From positions 1-64,000 of the forward strand of contig JAGRKZ010000034.1 of assembly GCA_020442065.1 (NCBI GenBank): DNA of 64,000 nucleotides, written 5' to 3'. The stretch comes from Bauldia sp. GTDB taxonomy: Bacteria > Pseudomonadota > Alphaproteobacteria > Rhizobiales > Kaistiaceae. Shown here piece after piece: positions 44,400 to 52,083 of this stretch. The notes below the pieces were generated by a model. The model saw only the letters and a list, made by a program, of their open reading frames with translations. It was not told the origin of the DNA and did not search any database. Position numbers and translations under genes: made by a program. How positions within the stretch are numbered: the stretch's first letter is position 1; each line of letters begins with the position of its first letter.

Positions 44400-44460
44400 G
44401 ACGAGCTGGCGCGAGGCGCTGGCCGTGTTGCGATCTGACCATGCGCCCGGAGCGACCACC

Positions 44461-45231
44461 ATGCCTCATGTGATGAATCCCGACGAATTCCGCACCGCCC
44501 TGGAAAACGCCATCAAAGGCAAGAGTGCAAACAAAGCTCCCTTCAGCATCGCCTGGGCGAGCGGAAAACTGAGCCGGGACCATCTCGCGCGCTGGGCCGA
44601 GAATCACTACCACTACGTCGGCCCATTTGCCGAATATCTTGCCTACATCTACGCCCGCATGCCAAACGAGTATGTGGAGGCCAAGGATTTCCTTCTGCAG
44701 AACATGTACGAGGAGGAAATTGGCGGTGATCGCCACACCGATCTGTTGATCCGCTTTGCCGAAGCCTGTGGCACCACTCGCGAGCGGGTCGAAGACCCCG
44801 AAAACATGACCGCGACCACCCGCGGCCTCCAGAGCTGGTGCTACACCGTTGCCATGCGGGAAGATCCGATCGTCGCCGTCGCCGGACTGGTGGTTGGCCT
44901 CGAATCCCAGGTTCCCTCGATATACCGTCGGCAGACCCCCACGCTTCGCGAGAAGTACGGCTTCACGGACGAGGAGGTCGAGTTCTTTGACCTGCACATC
45001 GTCTCGGACGAGATCCATGGCGAGCGTGGCTATCAGATCGTGCTCGAGCACGCCCGCACGGTCGAGATGCAGCAGCGCTGCCTCAAGATCTGCGAGATCG
45101 GAGCCCAGATGCGGCTGCTCTACACCACGGCGCTCTATCACGACTACGTCGCCAACGACATTCCGCTGGCGGAGCTGATGACGGTCGAGAAGAAGGTGCC
45201 GGCGGAAGAACGCGAGCTCCTGCAGGCTTGA
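44461..45231 (+). CDS. Heme-oxygenase-like diiron oxidase/oxygenase (TenA/PqqC/CADD fold)
   Basis: 256 residues, all helical. Six candidate metal ligands are present: E85 and H92 (EEEIGGDRH), E148 (GLES), H179, D183 and H186 (HIVSDEIH). The spacings 7, 56, 31, 4 and 3 nearly match those of Chlamydia CADD (E81, H88, E142, H174, D178, H181), and the H-x3-D-x2-H triad also appears in UndA and SznF. A diiron centre is therefore likely. Known members activate O2 to cleave or hydroxylate amines, acids or tyrosine. The next genes encode two ferredoxins, which could supply electrons. The substrate is unknown. ATG 44461 heads an operon behind operator site a. Confidence 0.82.
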   Translation: MPHVMNPDEFRTALENAIKGKSANKAPFSIAWASGKLSRDHLARWAENHYHYVGPFAEYLAYIYARMPNEYVEAKDFLLQNMYEEEIGGDRHTDLLIRFAEACGTTRERVEDPENMTATTRGLQSWCYTVAMREDPIVAVAGLVVGLESQVPSIYRRQTPTLREKYGFTDEEVEFFDLHIVSDEIHGERGYQIVLEHARTVEMQQRCLKICEIGAQMRLLYTTALYHDYVANDIPLAELMTVEKKVPAEERELLQA

Positions 45232-45234
45232 TCG

Positions 45235-45579
45235 GTGCCGATTGTCACCCTGCATAAGGGCGGCGAGGTTTTTCGCGACGAGGTGGCGGACAATTCCAAC
45301 CTCGTCGTGAGGGCCGGGATCCGAAAATTCCCCTACCCCAACTTCAAGTACAAGTGCGGGATGGGGAAGTGCGCCACCTGCACCAGCCTCATCATCTCGG
45401 GCGGAGAGCATCTGCCCGAGCCCAACTGGAAGGAGAAGAAGATCCTGGGAGATCGGCTGGCGAAGGGCTTCCGGCTCGCCTGCCAACTCTGGATCCATCA
45501 TGACATCGAGCTGACCCAGGAATTCGACGCCGAACGCGCCGGTCCGGCCAGCGACGCAGAAGCAACCGTTACGGGGTGA
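45235..45579 (+). CDS. Plant-type 2Fe-2S ferredoxin 1
   Basis: 114 residues from GTG 45235, 3 bp after the diiron-protein stop. Cluster ligands C41, C46, C49 and C83 give C-x4-C-x2-C-x33-C (KCGMGKCATC, RLACQ). The WIHHDIEL end and acidic tail are not part of the cluster fold. The gene's position makes it the first candidate electron donor to the diiron protein. Confidence 0.87.
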   Translation: MPIVTLHKGGEVFRDEVADNSNLVVRAGIRKFPYPNFKYKCGMGKCATCTSLIISGGEHLPEPNWKEKKILGDRLAKGFRLACQLWIHHDIELTQEFDAERAGPASDAEATVTG

Positions 45580-45584
45580 GGGAC

Positions 45585-45878
45585 ATGTATGTTGTACTGA
45601 CCACCAAACCGGGTGAGTTCCGCACGGAGATTACCCAGGGCCTGAAGCCGGTCGAGTCCTACGACTACGTCTTCTACGGCCGCAAGCGCGCCAGCTTCAC
45701 GATTGCCGAACTCGACGAAGCCATCAAGATCCGCATTGTCGAGGACGAAGAACCACACAGCGTCAACGACGTGCCGTCGAAGCTGTTCGAGAAGTTCGAC
45801 ACGCTTGACGAAGCCCGGGCCGAGCTTGAGACGCTCACCCACTACGGCACGATGGACATCAAATTGAGGAAGGTCTGA
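45585..45878 (+). CDS. Unknown 97-residue protein between two ferredoxin genes
   Basis: Read from ATG 45585, which has GAGGGA 4 bases upstream. A GTG at 45576 overlapping the ferredoxin stop would add three residues. Sequence features are a strand-rich first half (MYVVLTTKPGEFRTEI, YDYVFYGRKRASFTI) and an acidic, helical second half (VPSKLFEKFDTLDEARAELE). No cysteine pair, no membrane segment and no known motif. Its fixed place between the ferredoxin genes suggests a small subunit or adaptor of the oxygenase system. Confidence 0.75.
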   Translation: MYVVLTTKPGEFRTEITQGLKPVESYDYVFYGRKRASFTIAELDEAIKIRIVEDEEPHSVNDVPSKLFEKFDTLDEARAELETLTHYGTMDIKLRKV

Positions 45879-45908
45879 GGCCGCCCGGCACGGCCGCGGC
45901 AGCGCTCC

Positions 45909-46316
45909 ATGATCACAATCACCTTCATCACCAACGGCAACAAGGTCGTCTCGGCGGAGGAGAACAGCAATCTCCTGCGCGTCTCGCTGCGCCAGCAGGG
46001 CGGCATTCCGTTCAAATGCGGTGGCGGCATCTGCGGCACCTGCCGGTGCCTGATCGAGGCGGGGATCGAGAACACCGACAAGGTGAAGAACAAGGAGCGC
46101 AAACACCTCTCCGAGGCCGACCTCGCCGCCGGCTACCGCATGGCCTGCCAGACATTCGTGACCGGCGATGTGTCGGTCTCCTGGAAGGTACCGGAGAAGC
46201 CCGGCGCCTCCAGGGCGACAGCGGTCGCCCCTCCGTCGCCTTCGGAAAACGCCGTCGATCCCTCGGTCGAACCGACCGATGAACCGTCGCCCGAGGCGGC
46301 AACCGCCAGTTCCTGA
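45909..46316 (+). CDS. Plant-type 2Fe-2S ferredoxin 2 with a Pro/Ser-rich tail
   Basis: 135 residues. Ligands C37, C42, C45 and C80 (KCGGGICGTCRC, RMACQ), with an extra C47. After the fold (about 1-93) comes a 40-residue tail rich in Pro, Ser, Ala and Glu that ferredoxins usually lack and that may be a linker or docking segment. It differs from ferredoxin 1 by more than half of its residues, so the two are not a recent duplication. Confidence 0.87.
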   Translation: MITITFITNGNKVVSAEENSNLLRVSLRQQGGIPFKCGGGICGTCRCLIEAGIENTDKVKNKERKHLSEADLAAGYRMACQTFVTGDVSVSWKVPEKPGASRATAVAPPSPSENAVDPSVEPTDEPSPEAATASS

Positions 46317-46357
46317 CGTCCCGGACGCCAGCTCGGCGCCCTTACCCCGGAAAGACC

Positions 46358-47818
46358 ATGAGCGAAACCCACCACAACTATGTCGGCGGCGCCTGGAGCC
46401 CGGCGGCCGGCGGCGCCGTCTTCGAGGATCGCAACCCTGGCGACGAGCGTGACCTCATCGGCATCTTCCCCGATTCGGACGACGATGACGTGGCGGCGGC
46501 GGTCGCGGCCGTTTCCTCGGCGTGGCCGGCGTGGGCGGCAGGCTCGCCGGAAGCGCGGGCCGAGGTGCTGTTCAAGGCGGCCGACATCATGGCGCGAAGG
46601 GCAGACGAGATTGCGGCCGAGCTCACCCGCGAAGAAGGCAAGACCATCACCGAAGCGCGCAACGAGGCGCGGCGGATCGCTGCCAATTTCCGGCTCTACG
46701 CGGGCGAGGCGCTTCGTCTGAATGGCGAGAGCTACGCGACCGAAGCGAACCAGTTCGTATTCTCGCTTCGCCAGCCGGTCGGTGTCGTCGCCGTGATCAC
46801 GCCATGGAATTTCCCGTTGTCGATGGCGGCTCGCAAGATCGCCCCGGCGATTGCGGCCGGAAATGGTGTGGTGTTCAAGCCCTCCGAAGTGACCCCGCTC
46901 ATGGGGCAGCGGCTCGTCGAAGTGCTGCTCGAGGCAGGCCTGCCGGCCAACCTGATCGCCCTTGTTCACGGTCGCGGCGCCACCGTCGGGCAGGCAATCA
47001 CGCGCCACCGCGGCATTGACGCGCTGACCTTCACCGGGTCGTTCGCGGTCGGTCGCGAGATCGCCAGGTCGGTATCGACCGACACGCGCGTCCAGCTCGA
47101 AATGGGTGGCAAGAACGCAACCGTCGTGCTCGATGATGCGGATCTCGACAAGGCGGCCGCGATCATCCAGCGTGGCGCCTTCGGTCTCACCGGGCAGGCC
47201 TGCACGGGCACCAGCCGCGTGCTCGTCGCCCGCCCACTCTACGACGCTCTGCTCGATCGGCTCACGGCCGCGGCCGGAAAATTCAAGGTGGGCCCCGGCG
47301 GCGAGGAAGGCGTTCAGATGGGGCCGGTTGCGACCCGCGCGCAATACGACAAGATACTCTCCTATGTCGACATCGCGCGCGACGAAGGGGCCCGGGTCGC
47401 CGTCGGCGGCGAGGCGCTTCGCGACACGCGCGATGCCCGGTTCCACCACGGCTATTTCCTGACGCCTGCTGTCATCGCCGACGTCCCTGCCGAGAGCCGA
47501 CTGCTCCGCGAGGAGATCTTCGGCCCGGTGGTCGCGCTCCGTGCCTTCGATGGCCTCGACGAGGCGCTCGCGATCGCCGACGAGACCGAGTACGGGCTCG
47601 CGGTGTCGCTTGTCACCAATCATCTCCCATCGGTGATCCGCTTCGCCCGGGAAACCCGCCACGGCGTCGTCAAGGTCAACAGCCCGACCACCGGCGTGTC
47701 CCTCAATGCTCCCTTCGGCGGCTTCAAGCACTCGAGCAACCAGGCGGCGAAGGAGCAGGGCGGGGCAACGGTGATGGACTTCTACACGCGCATCAAGACC
47801 ATCTATCTCGGCGCCTGA
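46358..47818 (+). CDS. NAD(P)-dependent aldehyde dehydrogenase
   Basis: 486 residues. Catalytic residues are N151 (TPWNFP), E248 (LEMGGKN) and C282 (GQACTG). Its overall sequence is nearest to 2,5-dioxopentanoate (alpha-ketoglutaric semialdehyde) and related dehydrogenases with GQACTGTSR. It would oxidise an aldehyde made by the oxygenase or by amine removal. Part of the same operon, 41 bp after ferredoxin 2. ATG 46358 is preceded by GGAAAG. Confidence 0.9.
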   Translation: MSETHHNYVGGAWSPAAGGAVFEDRNPGDERDLIGIFPDSDDDDVAAAVAAVSSAWPAWAAGSPEARAEVLFKAADIMARRADEIAAELTREEGKTITEARNEARRIAANFRLYAGEALRLNGESYATEANQFVFSLRQPVGVVAVITPWNFPLSMAARKIAPAIAAGNGVVFKPSEVTPLMGQRLVEVLLEAGLPANLIALVHGRGATVGQAITRHRGIDALTFTGSFAVGREIARSVSTDTRVQLEMGGKNATVVLDDADLDKAAAIIQRGAFGLTGQACTGTSRVLVARPLYDALLDRLTAAAGKFKVGPGGEEGVQMGPVATRAQYDKILSYVDIARDEGARVAVGGEALRDTRDARFHHGYFLTPAVIADVPAESRLLREEIFGPVVALRAFDGLDEALAIADETEYGLAVSLVTNHLPSVIRFARETRHGVVKVNSPTTGVSLNAPFGGFKHSSNQAAKEQGGATVMDFYTRIKTIYLGA

Positions 47819-47819
47819 C

Positions 47820-48578
47820 GTGCTGCCCGACTTCGCCACCATCCTCCCGCAAGGCTTGCTCTCGCAGCATTTTGCCGGCATGGCGGCAGTCGTCTTCAGC
47901 GCAGCCCTGACGCAGGGAATCGGCGGGATCGGGTTTGCCATGGTCTCGGCGCCGATCTCGGTGCTGGTGTTTCCCGAGCTGGTGCCCGGTCCGCTCCTCG
48001 TTCTCGGCACTGCCCTCGCGCTCCTCGGCGCGGTGCGCGATTTCCGCGACATCAACTGGCGGTCGTTCGGCATCATCATGGGTGGACGGATCGTCGGAAC
48101 CATCGCGGGGGCGGTGATCATCACGCTCCTCTCGGCGACCCTGTTCTCCGTCGTCCTCGCCTCGCTCATCCTCGTCGGCGTCGTGCTGAGCATCTCCGGC
48201 TGGAAGGTCGATGCCAACCCTCCCAATCTCGTCGCGGCCGGCGCCGCTTCCGGAATCATGGGAACGATTACGTCCTCGGGCGCTGCGCCCTATGCGATCG
48301 TCATGCAGCGGGTCGCGCCAGCCGAGCTCCGCGGAACGATGGGGAGCGTGTTCTTCGCCGGCGGCTTCTTCTCGCTCGCGATGCTCGCGGTCGTCGGTCA
48401 TTTCGACCGCAACCAGTTCTGGCTCGGCTTCATCCTTTTTCCGTTCATGATCCTGGGCTTCGCGATCTCGACGCCGCTGACGCGGTTCTTCTCGCGCGAG
48501 GTGATGCGCCACTTCCTTCTCGGCCTGGCCGCGGCGGGGTCGATCGGCATTCTCATCCGCGCCGCTCTGATGGGCTGA
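47820..48578 (+). CDS. TSUP-family (TauE/SafE) membrane transporter
   Basis: 252 residues from GTG 47820, one base after the aldehyde dehydrogenase stop. About seven or eight hydrophobic helices. The N-terminal repeat GIGGIGFAMVSAPI and second repeat GIMGTITSSGAAPYAI are typical of the family. TSUP proteins export small organic or sulfur anions such as sulfite or sulfoacetate. Coupling to the catabolic operon suggests removal of an acidic end product or uptake of the substrate. Confidence 0.88.
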   Translation: MLPDFATILPQGLLSQHFAGMAAVVFSAALTQGIGGIGFAMVSAPISVLVFPELVPGPLLVLGTALALLGAVRDFRDINWRSFGIIMGGRIVGTIAGAVIITLLSATLFSVVLASLILVGVVLSISGWKVDANPPNLVAAGAASGIMGTITSSGAAPYAIVMQRVAPAELRGTMGSVFFAGGFFSLAMLAVVGHFDRNQFWLGFILFPFMILGFAISTPLTRFFSREVMRHFLLGLAAAGSIGILIRAALMG

Positions 48579-48597
48579 ACGATCGGGACGGACTCCG

Positions 48598-49512
48598 ATG
48601 CTCCACATCACTGACAGAATGATTGATGACCTCGTCGGGCCGGCCGCGGTCGAGGAGGCGCTCGTCGCTGCGTTCAGGGCGTTCGACCGCGGCGAGGCGG
48701 GAATACAGGAGCGGGTGCGGACCTACGCGGGCGGCGTTCGTCTCTCCACCCTCGGTGCGCTGCTTCCCGAGCAGGAATTCGCCGGGGCCAAGGTCTACAC
48801 CACCATCGGCGGCGCGTTCTCGTTCGCCATCGTTCTGTTCTCGAGCCGTAGCGGCGAGCTGCTCGCAATCCTCGACGCCAATGCCATCACCCGGCTGCGT
48901 ACCGCCGCCTGCTCCGTGATCGCGGCGCGATACCTCGCCCGGTCCAGTGCCAAGCGACTAGCGATCTTCGGGCTCGGCGTTCAGGGCCGCGAACACGCAA
49001 AGCAGTTTGCTGAGGCCTTCCGACTTGAGGAAATCCTGCTGTGCTCGCAACGCCGCGACCCGGCCATCGCTGTCGAGATCACCAACGCGACAAAGGTTCC
49101 CGCGCGCCTCGCCACTACCGAGGAGGCGCTTGCGTCGGCCGATATGATTGTCACCGCGTCTCGATCCAAGACGCCGCTGTTTGCGGGTGATGCCATCCGT
49201 GCCGGGACCTTCATCGCCGCGGTCGGCTCCAGCCTTCCGACGTCACGGGAGCTCGACGACACCGCCCTCGTCCGGGCCAGCACGATCGCCATTGAATGGC
49301 GCGAGCAGAGCCTGAAGGAAGCGGGGGAACTGGTCCAGGCGGGAGCAGGCGTGGTCGACCCCGCAAAGATCGTGGAGCTGGGGGAGCTGATCTCCGGCAG
49401 AAAGACCGGCCGAACCGACGACCAATCGATCACGGTCTACAAGTCCGTCGGAGTCGGACTGGAAGACATTGCCATCGCCGGGCTCGCCTGGCGGCGCGCC
49501 GTCGCTGGCTGA
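48598..49512 (+). CDS. Ornithine cyclodeaminase / mu-crystallin family protein
   Basis: 304 residues. The NAD(P)-binding motif is FGLGVQGREHAKQF (about 123-136). The substrate side has RVRTYAGGVRLSTLGALLP and AKVYTTIGGAF in the place of the usual K-x5-N/P loop. Family activities include ornithine cyclodeaminase, alanine dehydrogenase and ketimine reductase. A reductase for an imine produced upstream in this pathway would suit the context. Last gene of the operon, convergent with gntR. Confidence 0.87.
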   Translation: MLHITDRMIDDLVGPAAVEEALVAAFRAFDRGEAGIQERVRTYAGGVRLSTLGALLPEQEFAGAKVYTTIGGAFSFAIVLFSSRSGELLAILDANAITRLRTAACSVIAARYLARSSAKRLAIFGLGVQGREHAKQFAEAFRLEEILLCSQRRDPAIAVEITNATKVPARLATTEEALASADMIVTASRSKTPLFAGDAIRAGTFIAAVGSSLPTSRELDDTALVRASTIAIEWREQSLKEAGELVQAGAGVVDPAKIVELGELISGRKTGRTDDQSITVYKSVGVGLEDIAIAGLAWRRAVAG

Positions 49513-49529
49513 TGCACCTACGCCCGGAT

Positions 49530-50174
49530 CTAGACTTCCTGCTGCATCTGCGCAGCGTTGTAGACGTGGCGAGCAGCGAGGAGCGCCGCGAGTTCCCCGT
49601 CCCCTTCGATCACGGCCCTTAGGATTGCGGCGTGTTCCTGCCAGTTCTGGCGTGCACGCGGCACGCCATGGGGCGCGAACAGCATCGCCGTTCGGTCGCG
49701 GAGCGATCCGATGATGTCCTGAAGCACCGTGTTGCCGGCAACCCGGCCGAGCGCCTCGTGGAAGCGGAAATTCTGACGCACGACGGCGGCGGGATTGTCC
49801 TCCGCCATCAGACGCGCCCCCTCGTCAAGGATGGCCTGGAGCTCGGCGATCTGCTTGGGATCGTGGCGCCGGGCGGCGAGCTTGGCGTTGAGAGATTCCA
49901 GCGTGGCGCGCACCTCGATCATCTCGCGCTTCTGCTCGTCGCTGTAGGTGGTGACCGAAGCGCCGCGCCGCGGCTCGATGGTGACGATTCCCTCGGCTGC
50001 CAACTCCCGCAGTGCCTCGCGGACGGGCATGCGCGATACCCCGAGTTCCTCGGACAGGCGGCCTTCGACCAGCCTTTCTCCCAAGGGGATCTCGCCATTG
50101 AGGATGCGTTCACGGAGAGCTGCCGTCACAAGTTTCGTGAGCGGCTCATGCGAGGACCCAATCGGGATGTTCAT
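49530..50174 (-). CDS. GntR-family regulator with FCD domain
   Basis: 214 residues. A winged helix (ILNGEIPLGERLVEGRLSEE, then RMPVREALRELAAEGI) and a C-terminal all-helical FCD ligand domain (FRFHEALGRVAGN with metal-binding Asp/His pattern). It lies between the two halves of the island. GTATAC-centred operators are common for this subfamily, so it is the leading candidate to bind the repeated motif. It may share a transcript with the reductase and GlcG-like genes upstream. Confidence 0.9.
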   Translation of the reverse strand: MNIPIGSSHEPLTKLVTAALRERILNGEIPLGERLVEGRLSEELGVSRMPVREALRELAAEGIVTIEPRRGASVTTYSDEQKREMIEVRATLESLNAKLAARRHDPKQIAELQAILDEGARLMAEDNPAAVVRQNFRFHEALGRVAGNTVLQDIIGSLRDRTAMLFAPHGVPRARQNWQEHAAILRAVIEGDGELAALLAARHVYNAAQMQQEV

Positions 50175-50243
50175 CGCCCTTCACCGGAGTTGCCGAGTCG
50201 CCACCCACCGGAAGGCGGGCATGAGTCGGACTACGCCAAAACT

Positions 50244-50263
50244 GAATACCGAATACAGAATAC
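50244..50263. promoter_or_regulatory. Triple GAATAC repeat upstream of gntR (site c)
   Basis: GAATAC occurs three times at 7-bp steps (50244, 50251, 50258). The right part, GAATACAGAATACGAC, differs from site b (GAATACAGTATACTGAC) by one substitution and one missing base. It lies 70 bp before the gntR start, as expected for autoregulation. The rest of the 200-bp gap shows nothing else. Confidence 0.5.
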
Positions 50264-50372
50264 GACCGCAATCGGGCGGGGCGTCGCACCTTCTGAAGTC
50301 GATTCCGGCTAGTTCCAAGCGTTCATGCGGCCCGTTGCGCCTGCCCGCGATCCCACGGATGACCGGCGTCGA

Positions 50373-51374
50373 TCAACGATTATGCTGAAACAGGAAGCTG
50401 TCGGCGTAGATGTGATTGAGGCTCGCCCCGCGTTCGATGAAAAGTGCCTTGGCTGACCCGACCATGACCGGCGACCCGCATAGGTAGATGGAATACTCGG
50501 AAAGGTCGTCGATCTCGGCCACCACCGCGTCCTGGACATAGCCACGACGTCCCTCCCAGCCGGGGGGTGGACGGCTCAATACCGGCCTGTATTCGAACTC
50601 CGGCAGGCGGCTACTCCAGCCGGCGATCTCGTCGTGAAGATAGAGATCGCCAGGCCCGCGAGCCCCCCAGTAGAGGAAGGACGGCGGACAATCGGGATCC
50701 TCCATCAACGATTCGAGGACGCTCTTGATCGGCGCCAGTCCGGTACCGGTGGCGACCATGAGCAGCGGCCGGAAGTCATCCTTTCGCAGGAAGAAGGACC
50801 CGAGCGGCAATTCAACGTCCAGCGTATCCCCTTCCGCCAGCGACGGCAGTTGCACATCGGTGAAGGCGCCGCCGGGGATTCTTCGGATGTGCAGGTCAAA
50901 GCGATTGCCGGTCGGTGCCGAGGCCATCGAGAAGCTCCGGGGCCGGCCATCGCCCATGAGCACCTGGATGTGCTGTCCGGGCAGGAAGTCGAAGCGGTCG
51001 AGATCGGGCAGCTCGAGTGTAAGGCGGGTAACATCGTCCGCGAGCGGCTCGATCCCGCTGACGACCGCCGCGCGCCTCGCTGGTGGTTGCGCGAGGGCGG
51101 GCCGTACCTCGGCCTCGATTACAAGGTCGGTTCGGGCCCGGGCCTGACAGGCCAGCGCGAAGCCGGCGCCCGCCTCCTCGGGGAGGAGGCCCATCGGCTC
51201 CTCCAGATAGGCCACCTCCCCGCTCACCAACCGCACGCGGCAGGTCGCGCAGGTACCAGACTTGCAGTCATGGGCGAGGTTGATGTTGGCGGCAAGTGCC
51301 GCCGCGAGCACGGATTCCTCTTCGCCGACGACAAACGTTTCGCCAGTTTCGGCAATCGTGACGTTATGGCGCAA
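50373..51374 (-). CDS. Ferredoxin-fused FAD/NAD(P)H oxidoreductase
   Basis: 333 residues. An N-terminal 2Fe-2S domain has C37, C42, C45 and C76. The FAD-binding motif is RSFSMAS and the NAD(P) domain has VATGTGLAPIKSVLE and YLCGSPVMV. This is the layout of oxygenase reductases and CDP-6-deoxyglucoseen reductase (E3). It can pass electrons from NAD(P)H to ferredoxins, so it is the natural reductase for the diiron system encoded 5 kb away. Located 52 bp after the GlcG-like gene. Confidence 0.9.
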   Translation of the reverse strand: MRHNVTIAETGETFVVGEEESVLAAALAANINLAHDCKSGTCATCRVRLVSGEVAYLEEPMGLLPEEAGAGFALACQARARTDLVIEAEVRPALAQPPARRAAVVSGIEPLADDVTRLTLELPDLDRFDFLPGQHIQVLMGDGRPRSFSMASAPTGNRFDLHIRRIPGGAFTDVQLPSLAEGDTLDVELPLGSFFLRKDDFRPLLMVATGTGLAPIKSVLESLMEDPDCPPSFLYWGARGPGDLYLHDEIAGWSSRLPEFEYRPVLSRPPPGWEGRRGYVQDAVVAEIDDLSEYSIYLCGSPVMVGSAKALFIERGASLNHIYADSFLFQHNR

Positions 51375-51426
51375 GGCGCGTGCCCGGTCGCGATGACAGT
51401 TGCCCGGCCAAGCCCGTGCTCCGCCC

Positions 51427-51906
51427 CTACTTCTTGATGTCGGCGGCGACCGTTACCGTCAGGCCTTCGCCGGCAATCATGTCCCGGAGCGCCTCGAGGG
51501 CGGCCAGGCCGCAGGCAGTGTCCTGCTCACCATTGCCGCCCGAGAGCCCGACAGCGCCGATGACCTCGCCGTCGACGACGATCGGGAATCCGCCGACGAA
51601 CACTGCGAACCGCCCTTCGAAGCTGAGCTGAATGCCGAATGCCTCGTTGCCGGGCAATGCCGGCCCGTTCGGCGGCGCGTTGAACAGATGGGTCGAGCGC
51701 TTGTGGCCCGCGGCAGTGAAGGCCTTGTTCCATGCGATCTGCGGCCCGGTGATCCGGGCGCCGTCCATCCGCTCCAGAACGATCGGGAAGCCGCCGTCGT
51801 CGACGACGCAGACGGTCTGCGGTACCCCCAAGTCCGACGCCCGGCGAACCGCCGCATTGACCATCACTCGCGCCTCCGCGCGCTCCAGCTTCCACTTCTG
51901 CTTCAA
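51427..51906 (-). CDS. GlcG/HbpS-like heme-binding-fold protein
   Basis: 159 residues from TTG 51906, preceded by AAGGGGCAGGG. GTG 51936 or 51942 are alternatives. The GlcG core is recognised by VCVVDDGGFPIVLERMDGAR, a GFPIVVDGEVIGAVGLSGGN segment and the C-terminal AALEALRDM helix. Relatives bind heme or cobalamin or act as accessory proteins in diol and aromatic pathways; the function here is unknown. It is divergent from the gamma-glutamyltransferase gene, with operator site b between. Confidence 0.8.
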   Translation of the reverse strand: MKQKWKLERAEARVMVNAAVRRASDLGVPQTVCVVDDGGFPIVLERMDGARITGPQIAWNKAFTAAGHKRSTHLFNAPPNGPALPGNEAFGIQLSFEGRFAVFVGGFPIVVDGEVIGAVGLSGGNGEQDTACGLAALEALRDMIAGEGLTVTVAADIKK

Positions 51907-51962
51907 GACCCTGCCCCTTCCCGATGCTTCCTTCACGTCCACGGCAATGCGTTGCCCAGACA

Positions 51963-51980
51963 CGGAATACAGTATACTGA
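51963..51980. promoter_or_regulatory. GTATAC operator between GlcG-like and gamma-glutamyltransferase genes (site b)
   Basis: CGGAATACAGTATACTGA is the exact reverse complement of site a. Its position in a divergent gap lets one regulator control both directions. TATACT within it could also serve as a -10 for the plus strand, with TTGCCC 15 bp upstream. Confidence 0.65.
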
Positions 51981-52083
51981 CTTTCCCCCGGAGTGGAAGG
52001 ACAGCGCCCGGCACGGAGTGCCGTGAGTGCCATGGACCACAGTGCCACCGGCCCACGGGCAGCGGGCAAGCCGAGGTAGGACA

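Noticed and set aside
43693-45501. 602-codon open frame on the minus strand
   Set aside because: Antisense to the RTX, diiron and ferredoxin genes, whose metal ligands and repeats are intact.
46133-48259. 708-codon open frame on the minus strand
   Set aside because: It is antisense to ferredoxin 2, the aldehyde dehydrogenase and the TSUP gene, which have intact catalytic motifs. Its own product is Arg/Ala/Gly-rich without domains. High GC opens such frames.
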